DNA from: JANFXS01 sp022791155
GTDB lineage: Bacteria; Bacillota; Clostridia; Lachnospirales; Anaerotignaceae
Assembly: GCA_949743895.1 (NCBI GenBank)
Contig: CATJUX010000073.1
Coordinates: 1-64,000, forward strand
Direction of reading: 5' to 3'
Length of the DNA: 64,000 nt
In this document: piece after piece, positions 1 through 8,634 of the stretch
Layout: the number at the start of each line of letters is the position of its first letter
How positions within the stretch are numbered: position 1 is the stretch's first letter
Notes under the pieces: model-generated
The model's database searches: none
Seen by the model: the letters and a program-made list of their open reading frames with translations, nothing else
What the model was told of the DNA's origin: nothing
Position numbers and translations under genes: made by a program

Positions 1-421
<421 letters not shown>

Positions 422-612
422 AAAAGTCTTTCCTATGCCTCCGCTCTCGTCTCCTGCTCTCACAGAAAACTTCTTCGCCGGCTCTTTCTTTCCGTTTCCG
501 TTTCTTCTCTTTCGAGAACCCTTCTCTACTTAATCAAAAAGCTCTCTTGAATTAACTATGGGTTTGGTTTAATCACGTTATTCATTTTTCAAAGTTCAAC
601 AGTGCGATATTT

Positions 613-641
613 ATTATAGCAACGGTTCCTATATTTGTCAA
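613..641 (-). promoter_or_regulatory. rRNA operon promoter
   Basis: On the minus strand there is a perfect sigma-A promoter: TTGACA (641-636), a 17-bp spacer, then TATAAT (618-613). It faces the 16S gene and leaves a leader of about 185 nt. That is the usual arrangement for a clostridial rRNA operon. Confidence 0.9.
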
Positions 642-660
642 CCCTATTTCAAAAAAAATT

Positions 661-1392
661 TTAACTTTTTTGAATAATTTTTTCGAACACATTTCCAATG
701 GCCTGATGAATGATTAAATCAGCCTTTTTGTCAAAACTGGTTTCGCTTTTGTTTATGAGCACAAGCTTGTTCCCTTTGTAATAGTTTACCAATCCCGCCG
801 CCGGATATACAGCCAATGACGTTCCCCCAACTATAAGCACATCTGCTGACGAGATATATCTAACAGCCTTGTCAAGCACATTGCCGTCAAGCCCTTCTTC
901 ATAAAGCACAACATCAGGGCGCACAATTCCTGAGCACTTTTTGCATCTTGGCACGCCTTTGCTTTTAACAACAAAATCTGTTTCATATTCACACCTGCAG
1001 TTCATGCAATAGTTTCTATAAAGTGTTCCATGGAGCTCAAGCACATTTTCACTTCCCGCCTTTTGATGAAGGTTGTCGATGTTTTGAGTTATAATGGCTT
1101 TAACTTTCCCTCTTTTTTCCAACTCGGCCAAAGCCAAATGAGCCTCATTTGGTTCGGCATTTGGGCAAAGAAGAAAATTTTTGTAATATTCAAAAAAAAT
1201 TGCCGGTTCCTTCAAAAAAAATGTATGGCTGAGTATCGTTTCTGGCCTAACGCCATATTGACTCACTGTTTTGTATATGCCTTCCTCGCCTCTAAAATCT
1301 GGTATGCCGCTTTCAGTCGAAACTCCTGCGCCGCCAAAAAACACAATGTTGTCACTTTCATCAATCCATTTTTTCAGCTTGTCAATGCTCAT
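661..1392 (-). CDS. cobB: Sir2-family NAD-dependent protein deacylase
   Basis: This is a sirtuin of 243 residues, which removes acyl groups from lysines using NAD+ and releases nicotinamide and O-acyl-ADP-ribose. Visible motifs are the NAD-binding GAGVSTESGIPDFRG (about 21-35), TQNIDNLH (about 102-109), the catalytic histidine in LELHGT (H121), and two zinc-binding CxxC pairs (C129/C132 and C150/C153). The start is the ATG at 1392, preceded by GAGGTGA; a longer frame to 1446 has no ribosome-binding site. The length is normal for a class III/U bacterial sirtuin. It stands alone between the rRNA promoter and a small divergent gene. Substrate choice cannot be read from sequence. Confidence 0.95.
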   Translation of the reverse strand: MSIDKLKKWIDESDNIVFFGGAGVSTESGIPDFRGEEGIYKTVSQYGVRPETILSHTFFLKEPAIFFEYYKNFLLCPNAEPNEAHLALAELEKRGKVKAIITQNIDNLHQKAGSENVLELHGTLYRNYCMNCRCEYETDFVVKSKGVPRCKKCSGIVRPDVVLYEEGLDGNVLDKAVRYISSADVLIVGGTSLAVYPAAGLVNYYKGNKLVLINKSETSFDKKADLIIHQAIGNVFEKIIQKS

Positions 1393-1489
1393 TTCATCAC
1401 CTCTGAAATAGATTCCGCAATATATAACAAAAAAACTAATTTTCAAATCATTATATCATAAAGCCACACTATTAACTACTATTTTTTAT

Positions 1490-1516
1490 GTATCTATTGA
1501 AAAAAAATGTAGATAC
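1490..1516. promoter_or_regulatory. inverted repeat, possible operator
   Basis: GTATCTA (1490-1496) and TAGATAC (1510-1516) form a perfect 7-bp inverted repeat with a 13-bp A-rich centre. It lies in the divergent space between the sirtuin and the 58-residue gene, 22 bp before the latter's start. A role as operator is inference from position. Confidence 0.35.
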
Positions 1517-1537
1517 TTATATTGAGGTGATAATATT

Positions 1538-1714
1538 ATGAACAAAAAATTTCCAAGCGTTTACAACCTTGTTGACGAGGATCCTCTTGCAAGAAAATAT
1601 TACAATTCGCTTCCAAATTCTGTGAGAAACGCCATTGGTGATAGAGCAAAAAACATAACAACATTTGATCTTTTGAAGCAAAATGCGGAGGAAATTCAAA
1701 ACGGCAAACAATAA
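1538..1714 (+). CDS. small protein of 58 residues, function unknown
   Basis: A short frame opens with ATG at 1538 behind a good GAGGTGA ribosome-binding site at 1524-1530 and ends with TAA at 1714. The protein is soluble-looking and charged, with the segment YYNSLPNSVRNAI near residues 21-33 and no Cys or transmembrane segment. A terminator hairpin follows at 1766-1808, consistent with a single-gene transcript. A 7-bp inverted repeat (GTATCTA, 13-bp gap, TAGATAC) lies just upstream at 1490-1516. I do not recognise the family. The gene is real on the strength of its ribosome-binding site, codon pattern and terminator, not homology. Confidence 0.65.
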   Translation: MNKKFPSVYNLVDEDPLARKYYNSLPNSVRNAIGDRAKNITTFDLLKQNAEEIQNGKQ

Positions 1715-1765
1715 AACACCATTCCATCGAACTTTTGCAAAAAAACACATTGCTCCAAACAACAT

Positions 1766-1808
1766 GGCTGTCAAAAAGTTTCATGAAACTCTCTTTGACA
1801 GCCTGTTT
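1766..1808 (+). terminator. Rho-independent terminator
   Basis: GGCTGTCAAA pairs with TTTGACAGCC around an AT-rich loop and is followed by TGTTTTATT. It lies about 50 bp after the stop of the 58-residue gene. Confidence 0.7.
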
Positions 1809-2048
1809 TATTGATATAATATGTGAAATTTGCTGCAATTAAAGTTCCAATTTGTTGCATTCAGATTTTTCAAAATCATTTTCCGCTGTTACAATATACT
1901 TCCAAGGTTTAATGAATGCACATAATTACATTCCCCATTGCAAACATGACAAAAATTATTATATAATAAAATTATGTAAAACATGTTCCATTTTCAGACA
2001 ATCGCATAAATCTTTTGTGAACACACCGGCTTTCAGCAAAGAATTCAA

Positions 2049-2678
2049 ATGCATTTCCAATTGACATTTGTTCGTTTCATTCAACTGACAGTCAATCAAT
2101 ATTTTTCAACCAAAAAGGTGATAACAATTAACAACAAAAAAACAGAATTTCAAAAAATTACAATATTATTTATGTTATACAGCATAATTGGCTGGATATA
2201 TGAAGTTGTTTTAGCTTTTATATATGGCTGGGGCTTTGTCAACCGCGGCTTTCTTTTTGGCCCCTATCTTCCAGTTTATGGATTCGGCGCCATAATTCTT
2301 ATATTGTCACTTGGCAAATTTATGAACAAAAAAATCACAATTCTAAACATTAATACAACCCCTTTAATAGTGTTCATGCTCATTATATTGATAACCTCAA
2401 TCATAGAATATATAACAGGGAGTGCGCTCAATGCTATATTTCACCGCCGCTGGTGGGATTATAGCAATGACTATCTCAATATAAATGGATATATATGTCC
2501 ACGAACAAGCATACGTTTTGGGTTTGGAGGCATGTTGTTTCTTTATATATTAAAGCCGGCTTTCCTTGGCACAATCAACCGTCTTAAAAACAGAACGGTC
2601 AAAAACATTTCAGTTTTATGCACCTCAGTTGTGTTTCTTGACTTCACATTGACAATCATACATATGCTAACAAAATGA
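2049..2678 (+). CDS. CmpB-like putative ABC-transporter membrane protein
   Basis: Up to 209 residues, with about five predicted hydrophobic segments. The segment MLYSIIGWIYEVV (about 42-54), then RGFLFGPYLPVYGFG and RRWWDYS, is characteristic of the putative ABC-transporter type IV family (PF06541, CmpB). The transport substrate of this family is unknown. The start is uncertain. The ATG at 2049 has no ribosome-binding site. The only good one, AAAAGGTGA at 2113-2121, sits 5 bp before an in-frame ATT at 2127, which would give 183 residues starting with an Asn-Lys-rich stretch. The family normally begins a few residues before the first membrane segment, which favours 2127. The coordinates given are the longest frame. 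Confidence 0.75.
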   Translation: MHFQLTFVRFIQLTVNQYFSTKKVITINNKKTEFQKITILFMLYSIIGWIYEVVLAFIYGWGFVNRGFLFGPYLPVYGFGAIILILSLGKFMNKKITILNINTTPLIVFMLIILITSIIEYITGSALNAIFHRRWWDYSNDYLNINGYICPRTSIRFGFGGMLFLYILKPAFLGTINRLKNRTVKNISVLCTSVVFLDFTLTIIHMLTK

Positions 2679-2843
2679 CTTGTTGACGAACTCGTTCAAT
2701 TTTTTCTTACCAAACAAATCAATTTATGCTTCACAACACTTTCAGTTGTATACACAATTAAAACAGTGTCTTCAGCGCCAAAAAACAAGCCACGCTTCCG
2801 GCAACATTCATCACAAAAAACTCACAGTTTCCACACAACACAA

Positions 2844-2866
2844 AAGGACTGCTCATCACAGTCCTT
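2844..2866 (-). terminator. terminator of the lepB transcript
   Basis: AAGGACTG (2844-2851) pairs with CAGTCCTT (2859-2866) around a 7-nt loop. On the minus strand the stem is followed by TTGTGTTG. It lies immediately after the lepB stop codon. Confidence 0.75.
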
Positions 2867-2871
2867 CAAAA

Positions 2872-3432
2872 TTAATATATTCCAATTCTGTTCAAAGGCA
2901 AAACCACGGCTATAAGTTTGCCCTTTATATTATTTTTTGAAACAGAGCCAATCAGTTTTGAGCGGCTGTCATTTGAATTGTTTCTGTTGTCTCCCATAAT
3001 AAAATAACTGTCATCTTCAACCGTGAATGGATATTCTATGTCACCAGTTTGATCCATTGGCTCCTTAATATAAGGCTCATTCAGCCTCTCGCCGTTGATG
3101 TTTATGTAATAATGATAGTCATCGCCCATTTCAACGTCAATGACGTCTCCCGGAACCCCTATAACGCGCTTGATTATATACTCGTCACTAATCCCTTTGT
3201 TATACAAACAAACCACAATGTCTCCACGGTCAAAACTCCCTGTGAGGCGTGAAATCTTGTTTATCACAGCCACATCATTGTGAAACAAGCTCGGCTCCAT
3301 GCTCGCGCCTTTTATGATCACAACTCCAAAAACAAAAAGTCTGAAAACAATGGCAATCAACAATATCACAGCAAGCGAGACAATTTCATTAAACATTTTC
3401 TTTCTTTTTTTGGCTTTTCGCAGTTCGCCCAA
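2872..3432 (-). CDS. lepB: signal peptidase I
   Basis: A 186-residue membrane serine protease that cuts signal peptides from secreted proteins on the outer face of the membrane. A basic N-terminus (RKAKKRKK) precedes one membrane segment (about 16-40). The catalytic serine is S44 in GASMEPSL and the catalytic lysine is K88 in IIKRVIGVPGD. The C-terminal box GDNRNNSNDSR is at about 147-157. The start appears to be TTG at 3432 behind GAGGTGG; the next ATG (residue 13) has only a weak purine run. The gene follows rplS on the same strand but is separated by a terminator hairpin at 3469-3498. The length and single anchor match Gram-positive SipS-type enzymes. Confidence 0.94.
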   Translation of the reverse strand: MGELRKAKKRKKMFNEIVSLAVILLIAIVFRLFVFGVVIIKGASMEPSLFHNDVAVINKISRLTGSFDRGDIVVCLYNKGISDEYIIKRVIGVPGDVIDVEMGDDYHYYININGERLNEPYIKEPMDQTGDIEYPFTVEDDSYFIMGDNRNNSNDSRSKLIGSVSKNNIKGKLIAVVLPLNRIGIY

Positions 3433-3468
3433 AAAACCACCTCATTTTTAGATCACTTCAAAAAACTC

Positions 3469-3498
3469 AAAAGCCCGGCAACACTGTCACCGGACTTT
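3469..3498 (-). terminator. terminator between rplS and lepB
   Basis: On the minus strand AAAGTCCGG (3498-3490) pairs with CCGGGCTTT, followed by TGAGTTTTTTGAAG. The stem is strong, with one mismatch. It would end or attenuate the rplS transcript before lepB. Confidence 0.65.
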
Positions 3499-3513
3499 GG
3501 ATGTTTTCAGCAA

Positions 3514-3861
3514 TTATCTTAAAACTTCCTTAACTTTGGCCGCTTTTCCAACTCTGTTTCTAAGGTAGTTAAGTTTAGCGCGTCTGACAACGCCGCGTCT
3601 TATAACCTCAATGTGGTCAATCCTTGGAGAATGAAGCGGCCATGTTCTTTCAACGCCAACACCAGAAGCAATTCTTCTAACAGTGAATGTTTCACGCACA
3701 CCGCCATTTTGTCTTTTGATGACAATCCCTTCAAACATCTGAAGTCTTTCCCTTGTTCCCTCAACAACTTTGGCATAAACACGAACTGTGTCTCCAACGT
3801 TGAATTTTGTTATTTCGCTTTTAAGCTGGGCCTGCTCAATGCCTTTGATAATGTCGTTCAT
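3514..3861 (-). CDS. rplS: 50S ribosomal protein L19
   Basis: A 115-residue L19, which sits at the 30S-50S interface and helps shape the subunit contact. The diagnostic stretch [20 protein letters not shown] is at about 43-62, and [21 protein letters not shown] at about 77-97 is typical of L19. The start ATG at 3861 follows AGGAGGAATAAATT. The usual partners rimM and trmD are absent; the gene has its own promoter at 3948-3976 and an approximately 80-nt leader. Confidence 0.97.
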   Translation of the reverse strand: MNDIIKGIEQAQLKSEITKFNVGDTVRVYAKVVEGTRERLQMFEGIVIKRQNGGVRETFTVRRIASGVGVERTWPLHSPRIDHIEVIRRGVVRRAKLNYLRNRVGKAAKVKEVLR

Positions 3862-3941
3862 AATTTATTCCTCCTAAATTTCGCGAACGTTCTTGCTGTA
3901 TCCATACAACAGCAGCGGACCGCTCTCACTGCAATTTGCAC
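3862..3941 (-). promoter_or_regulatory. rplS leader, possible L19-type autoregulatory RNA
   Basis: Between the predicted transcription start (about 3941) and the rplS start is an approximately 80-nt untranslated leader. It contains small stems: GCTGT pairs with ACAGC around 3895-3915, and there is a GAACGTTC palindrome at 3884-3891. Low-GC Gram-positive bacteria often carry an L19 leader RNA at this place. I infer one by position and cannot confirm the fold. Confidence 0.35.
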
Positions 3942-3947
3942 CATAGC

Positions 3948-3976
3948 ATTGTATCATAAATCCAAAACTTGCGCAA
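3948..3976 (-). promoter_or_regulatory. rplS promoter
   Basis: On the minus strand TTGCGC (3976-3971), a 17-bp spacer and TACAAT (3953-3948) form a likely sigma-A promoter. It gives rplS a transcript of its own, independent of apt. Confidence 0.6.
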
Positions 3977-4118
3977 GCGTTTTTTGTATGCCGGCCAAAA
4001 AACATTGCACGTTCACAACAGAAATCTGCCGCAACAAACAAAGCATAAACGTGCTCTTGTTGTGCCCGCTATACAGCAAACGCTTAACATTCGTTTGACA
4101 AATTCTTTGTGCCGCATT

Positions 4119-4631
4119 TTAATATTGAACAACTGAATCAACGTCATATTTGGCCAGTGCCTTGCGGCCGTCAAGCTCGGTGAGCTCCACAAGAAAAACA
4201 AATTTTTTAACCTCGGCGCCCATCTCCTCAAGAAGTTCGGCTATGGCCATGGCTGTGCCGCCTGTGGCAAGAAGATCGTCAATGACAACAACTTTGTCGC
4301 CTTTTTTGACAGCATCTTCATGTATCTCTATCTGTGATTCGCCATATTCAAGGCCATATTTTTTGGATATTGTTTTGGCGGGAAGCTTGCCCGCTTTTCT
4401 GATCATAACAAATCCCTTTTTCAAGCCATATGCAACCGGCATTCCAAATATAAAACCGCGGCTCTCCGGCCCAACGACATAATCAAACTCAACACCCTCA
4501 AGCGACGACATAATTTTGTCAACAGACTCGCAAAGTGCCTCGCCGTCTTTCAAAAGAGTTGTAATGTCCCTGAAAACAATTCCCTGTTTTGGAAAGTCGT
4601 TAATGTTTCTGATTTTCCCCTTCAAATCCAT
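4119..4631 (-). CDS. apt: adenine phosphoribosyltransferase
   Basis: A 170-residue type I phosphoribosyltransferase that makes AMP from adenine and PRPP in purine salvage. The PRPP-binding loop VVVIDDLLATGGTA lies near residues 118-131. DYVVGPESRGFIFG and the N-terminal DFPKQGIVFRDIT are typical of Apt. The start is taken at ATG 4631, with GAGGAG ending 9 bp upstream; the GTG at 4640 overlaps the ribosome-binding site. The recJ stop (4644-4646) lies inside the apt ribosome-binding region, so the two are tightly coupled. The recJ-apt pairing is conserved in Firmicutes. Confidence 0.96.
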   Translation of the reverse strand: MDLKGKIRNINDFPKQGIVFRDITTLLKDGEALCESVDKIMSSLEGVEFDYVVGPESRGFIFGMPVAYGLKKGFVMIRKAGKLPAKTISKKYGLEYGESQIEIHEDAVKKGDKVVVIDDLLATGGTAMAIAELLEEMGAEVKKFVFLVELTELDGRKALAKYDVDSVVQY

Positions 4632-4643
4632 AAAACTCACTCC

Positions 4644-6407
4644 TCATAATCTAAAATCATTTATATTCAACTGCACACTGCTGCGCCCCATATATGTATT
4701 TATGCCAATGCTGTATATTATATCCATTCTGACGCTTTCAAGGCCGCTCAAAATTCTTTTTGTTTTTTCGTTGCCATAAGCTTCAGAACACATCGCTTCA
4801 AATGCGTCAAGCCCGTCAAATGAAATGCCTTTTATGCCTATTTGAGTTTCAGTGTCCCTGAAATTTATTTGCATAATGTTTCCGCTTTTTCCCACAAGCC
4901 TTATTTTTTCGGCCAAAACGCCCTTTGTTCCAAAAACAGGCGAGGGGTTTGCTTTGCCAAATGGAGCCAAAAACGAAAGTTCCTTTGCCAAATCCATGTT
5001 TATTTCAGAAAAATTCAGCGCTTTTTCAATGTGGACTGACGGAATTAGGTCTTCATCTGTCAACACGCACTGACTGTTCAAATTTTGTCTCAAAATTTCT
5101 ATGTTCTCTTTTTTGAGCGAAAGCCCGGCCGCCATGGGGTGACCGCCAAATTTATAAAAAAGCTCTTTTTGCGCTGAAAGCTCCATAAACATGTTATATC
5201 CCTCAATGCTTCTTCCAGAGCCTTTTGCCATGTCCTCGCCATTGGCAATCACTATAACCGGCCTATAATATTTTTCTTTGAGCCTTCCAGCCACAATCCC
5301 GGCAATGCTTTCATGTATACTGTCATCATAGACCACAAAAACTTTGTCGTCAATCATGCTTGAGTTTTCTATGCTTTCGGCCGCCCTTTTAAAAGCTCCT
5401 GACGTCATTGTTTTTCTGTCTGCGTTGAGCTCCACGAGGTGAAGCGCCGCCTTTTCGGCAAATTCGGCGTCATCTGTTATAAAAAGCTCCACAGATTCAC
5501 GCGCGCTTTCAAGCCTTCCAGTGGCATTGACACAAGGCCCCAGTATAAACCCAACGTGATATTCACTTATTTTGCCTTTCTCAATCCCCGCTTTTTCAAT
5601 CAGCGCATTAAGCCCTATGTTTTCAGTCTCGTTTATAAATTTCAATCCGTTTTTGGCAATGATTCTGTTTTCATCCATCAAATCCACAATGTCGCATATT
5701 GTGGCCATTGCGGCAAATGACAAAAGTTCTTTGTCAATGACAAAAGCCTCTTTCCTTTTTTCAAACAGAAGCTTTGAAAATTTATATGCCATTGCCCCTG
5801 CACACAGCGCCTTGAACGGATATGGACATTTTTTCTGCTTGTGATCCACAACGGCCGCTGCCTTTGGAACCACTTCTTTCTGACTTCCGCCGTCAATGTC
5901 GACAGGCGGCTCATGGTGATCAAGGATTATAAGCTCCATTTTGCTTTCAGCAATTGCCTGTGCTTCATCAATTGCGGCTATGCCATTGTCACAGGCAAAT
6001 ATTATGTCTGCACCAGCGTTTTTCAGTTCCTCAACCGCCGACATGTTGAGCCCATATCCCTCTTTTTGCCTGTGAGGGACATAATATGCCACGTTTTTGC
6101 CAAAATGCTTTATTGTTTTATAAAGTATGACAGTGCTCATAACGCCGTCAACATCATAATCACCATATATCACTATGTTCTGACCATTGTCAATGGCATT
6201 GCTCACAATGTCAACGGCCTTTTTCATGTCCTTGAACATGTTTCCGTCATACATATCTTCCAAACGGCATTCCATAAATCTCATGGCCGCTTCATATGTC
6301 CCTATGCCACGGTTGGCCATTATATGTGCTGTCACAGGTGATATTCCAAGACATGCGGCCATTTTTTCAATGTCAGCCTTGTTTCTTCTCAAAAGCCATT
6401 TTTTCAT
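4644..6407 (-). CDS. recJ: single-stranded-DNA-specific 5'-3' exonuclease RecJ
   Basis: A 587-residue DHH/DHHA1 nuclease that degrades single-stranded DNA 5' to 3' in recombination and mismatch repair. Metal-binding motifs are IVIYGDYDVDGVMST (about 79-93) and the DHH signature ILDHHEPP (about 161-168). GPCVNATGRLESA and the DHHA1 motif FGGHPMAAGLSLK are also present. The C-terminal part is the RecJ OB-type region. GGGAGA precedes the ATG. It lies 12 bp after secF in the scf-sec-recJ-apt operon. The length is normal for short Firmicutes RecJ. Confidence 0.95.
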   Translation of the reverse strand: MKKWLLRRNKADIEKMAACLGISPVTAHIMANRGIGTYEAAMRFMECRLEDMYDGNMFKDMKKAVDIVSNAIDNGQNIVIYGDYDVDGVMSTVILYKTIKHFGKNVAYYVPHRQKEGYGLNMSAVEELKNAGADIIFACDNGIAAIDEAQAIAESKMELIILDHHEPPVDIDGGSQKEVVPKAAAVVDHKQKKCPYPFKALCAGAMAYKFSKLLFEKRKEAFVIDKELLSFAAMATICDIVDLMDENRIIAKNGLKFINETENIGLNALIEKAGIEKGKISEYHVGFILGPCVNATGRLESARESVELFITDDAEFAEKAALHLVELNADRKTMTSGAFKRAAESIENSSMIDDKVFVVYDDSIHESIAGIVAGRLKEKYYRPVIVIANGEDMAKGSGRSIEGYNMFMELSAQKELFYKFGGHPMAAGLSLKKENIEILRQNLNSQCVLTDEDLIPSVHIEKALNFSEINMDLAKELSFLAPFGKANPSPVFGTKGVLAEKIRLVGKSGNIMQINFRDTETQIGIKGISFDGLDAFEAMCSEAYGNEKTKRILSGLESVRMDIIYSIGINTYMGRSSVQLNINDFRL

Positions 6408-6419
6408 TTTTGTCTCCCA

Positions 6420-7355
6420 TCATTCATTGGCATAGTCATAATAGTCCCGCGGATCGGGCAAATCCTTCATTTTTTTTGTGAGCATATACCATATTGAGCC
6501 TGAAAGGAAAATTGAGGAATAGCCACCGCTTATAATTCCAACCATAATTGGAAGGGCAAATTCCTTCACAGCCTCAACCCCTATCAAATAAAGAGGCACT
6601 ATGGCAACCAATGTTGTTATGGAAGTATACAATGAGCGGCGCATTGTCTGTTTGACGCTTCTGTCAACAACAGAGGGAATCCCCTCTTTGACAGCCGAGC
6701 CTCGGTTCTCCCTTATTCTGTCAAATATGACAATTGTGGCATTTATGGAATAGCCCAAAACTGTCAAAAGCGCCGCAATGAAAGCGTTGTTGACAGGAAT
6801 TCTGAAAACGGCATAGAAGCTAATCATAATGAGCACGTCATGAACAAGCGCTATTATTGAGCTTATCCCCATTCTGAAGTCACTGAATCTTATTGATATA
6901 TAAACAAGCATAACAGCACATGCTATGAGCACGGCTATAACCGCCGCTTTTTGCATCTCGCCGCTGACAGTGCCGCTTATGTCTGAAACGCTCAGCACAT
7001 TGTCATTGCCAATTCCAAATTTTTCAGTTATTGCGTTTATAAGCGCCGTTCTTGTTTCGCCGTCTATTGACTGTATTTTGATTGAAACCTGGTTTGTTCC
7101 AAGTATTTTTTGAACTTGAGGGCTTTTTTGCCCAGTGACTTCTGCTATAACTTCCAAAACAGTGTTGTTGTCAAATTCACTTCCAATGTCAATTGTCATG
7201 GCCGTTCCCCCTGTGAAGTCAACATCAAAATTCAGTGCGCCACGGCCGGAAAACGCGTTCACAATCATTGCGGCAAGTCCAACGGCAATCAGTATTATGG
7301 AAACAGTGAAGAATTTTTTCCTATTTTCTACAATTCTCATGTTTTTTATTTTCAT
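6420..7355 (-). CDS. secF: protein translocase subunit SecF
   Basis: A 311-residue RND-type membrane protein with six predicted membrane segments and one external domain. With SecD it uses the proton gradient to pull secreted proteins through SecYEG. Visible motifs are FDVDFTGGTAM (about 43-53), the TM4 region ISIRFSDFRMGISSIIALVHDV and TVLGYSINATIVIFDRIREN. The ATG at 7355 is preceded by GAGGAGGAGAAA. It follows secD by 21 bp. SecD and SecF are separate here, not fused as in Bacillus subtilis. Confidence 0.96.
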   Translation of the reverse strand: MKIKNMRIVENRKKFFTVSIILIAVGLAAMIVNAFSGRGALNFDVDFTGGTAMTIDIGSEFDNNTVLEVIAEVTGQKSPQVQKILGTNQVSIKIQSIDGETRTALINAITEKFGIGNDNVLSVSDISGTVSGEMQKAAVIAVLIACAVMLVYISIRFSDFRMGISSIIALVHDVLIMISFYAVFRIPVNNAFIAALLTVLGYSINATIVIFDRIRENRGSAVKEGIPSVVDRSVKQTMRRSLYTSITTLVAIVPLYLIGVEAVKEFALPIMVGIISGGYSSIFLSGSIWYMLTKKMKDLPDPRDYYDYANE

Positions 7356-7376
7356 TTTTCTCCTCCTCGTGTTTCC

Positions 7377-8630
7377 TCAATTTTTTGCAGAACTTTCTGC
7401 TTTCCCAATCCCATAGAACACACTGTTTTCAATTCCCGCGCCAATCATGGCTGAAAGAATCAGCCTTGTGACAAATATGGCTGTGAACATTGACAATGCA
7501 ATTCCAATCATGAGCGTTTGGGCAAACCCTCTTATGGTGCCTGTTCCCATAAAATATAAAACAACAGCTGCTATGAACGTTGTTATGTTTCCGTCAAGTA
7601 TGGCAGGAAGCGCCTTTGAAAATCCAGCTTTCACAGAATTTTTCAAACCTTTTTCCGAAACTTCTTCTTTTATTCTCTCGAATATAATAACATTGGCGTC
7701 AACAGCCATTCCAACCGAAAGTATGATTCCGGCAATTCCCGAAAGCGTGAGCGTCACGCCAAACAAGTTGAGCGCCACAATTTCCATTCCAATGTATATA
7801 ACCAACGCCCAATCTGCCGCCAGTCCAAAGCCTCTGTATGAAATCAGCATAAAAAGCAAAACAAGCCCAATTCCTATAACAGCCGCTTTGAAGCTTGTGG
7901 ATATGGCGTCTGCTCCCAAACGCGCACCAACGTTGTTCATTTCAATCACTTCAAGATTGAACGGCAGTGATCCTTCGTTTATGCGTGCGGCAACCTCCTG
8001 AGCCTCCTCGCTTGTGAAGCTTCCGGCTATGCTTGCCACGCCATCTGTTATAACAGAGTTGACTATGGGTGCACTCACAATTTCGCCATCCATCACAATG
8101 GCTATAATTTTTCCAATGTTGTTGCGCGTGGCTTCCGCAAAAATCTCGCGGCCCTCGTCAGTGAACTCCAGCGACACAAAAGGCACACTCTGGCCGTTGC
8201 CGTTTATGTCACCCACTTCTCTTGAAGCCTTTTTCACAAAAGCGCCTGTCAGCAAAACATTTCCGTTTTCGTCCAAAAACTCCAATTGAGCCGTTTTCCC
8301 CAATTCCTCAACGGCTGTCTCAACGTTTTCAACTCCAGGGATCTCAACGCGAACACGGTTTTCCCCCTGCAAAGATGCTTCGCCTTCAGACCAGCCCTTT
8401 CTGTCAAGGCGGCCTTGTATGAGTGAAACGGCTGATTCCATTTCCTCAACGCTTGGTTCCTCCTTGCCCGCCTGATATACAATTGAAGCGCCTCCGCTCA
8501 AGTCAAGGCCAAGTTTGATGCTTGAAACACTGAGCAGTTTTTCGTCACCAACTCCAAAGGCGGCCACAAAGCTTGTGAGAACAGCCACAGCCAAAAGCAC
8601 AGCCAATATTATGGCATTTTTCCCTTTCAT
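7377..8630 (-). CDS. secD: protein translocase subunit SecD
   Basis: 417 residues, with one N-terminal membrane segment, a large external P1 region and five C-terminal membrane segments. The motif KLGLDLSGGASIVYQA follows the first segment. The membrane motif VGMAVDANVIIFERIKEE closes the family match. The start is set at ATG 8630, because AGGAGG lies 9 bp upstream; the frame's earlier ATG at 8648 sits in front of that AGGAGG. The 5' end lies directly after the scfB stop (8635-8637), so translation is probably coupled. Confidence 0.95.
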   Translation of the reverse strand: MKGKNAIILAVLLAVAVLTSFVAAFGVGDEKLLSVSSIKLGLDLSGGASIVYQAGKEEPSVEEMESAVSLIQGRLDRKGWSEGEASLQGENRVRVEIPGVENVETAVEELGKTAQLEFLDENGNVLLTGAFVKKASREVGDINGNGQSVPFVSLEFTDEGREIFAEATRNNIGKIIAIVMDGEIVSAPIVNSVITDGVASIAGSFTSEEAQEVAARINEGSLPFNLEVIEMNNVGARLGADAISTSFKAAVIGIGLVLLFMLISYRGFGLAADWALVIYIGMEIVALNLFGVTLTLSGIAGIILSVGMAVDANVIIFERIKEEVSEKGLKNSVKAGFSKALPAILDGNITTFIAAVVLYFMGTGTIRGFAQTLMIGIALSMFTAIFVTRLILSAMIGAGIENSVFYGIGKAESSAKN

Positions 8631-8634
8631 GCTC

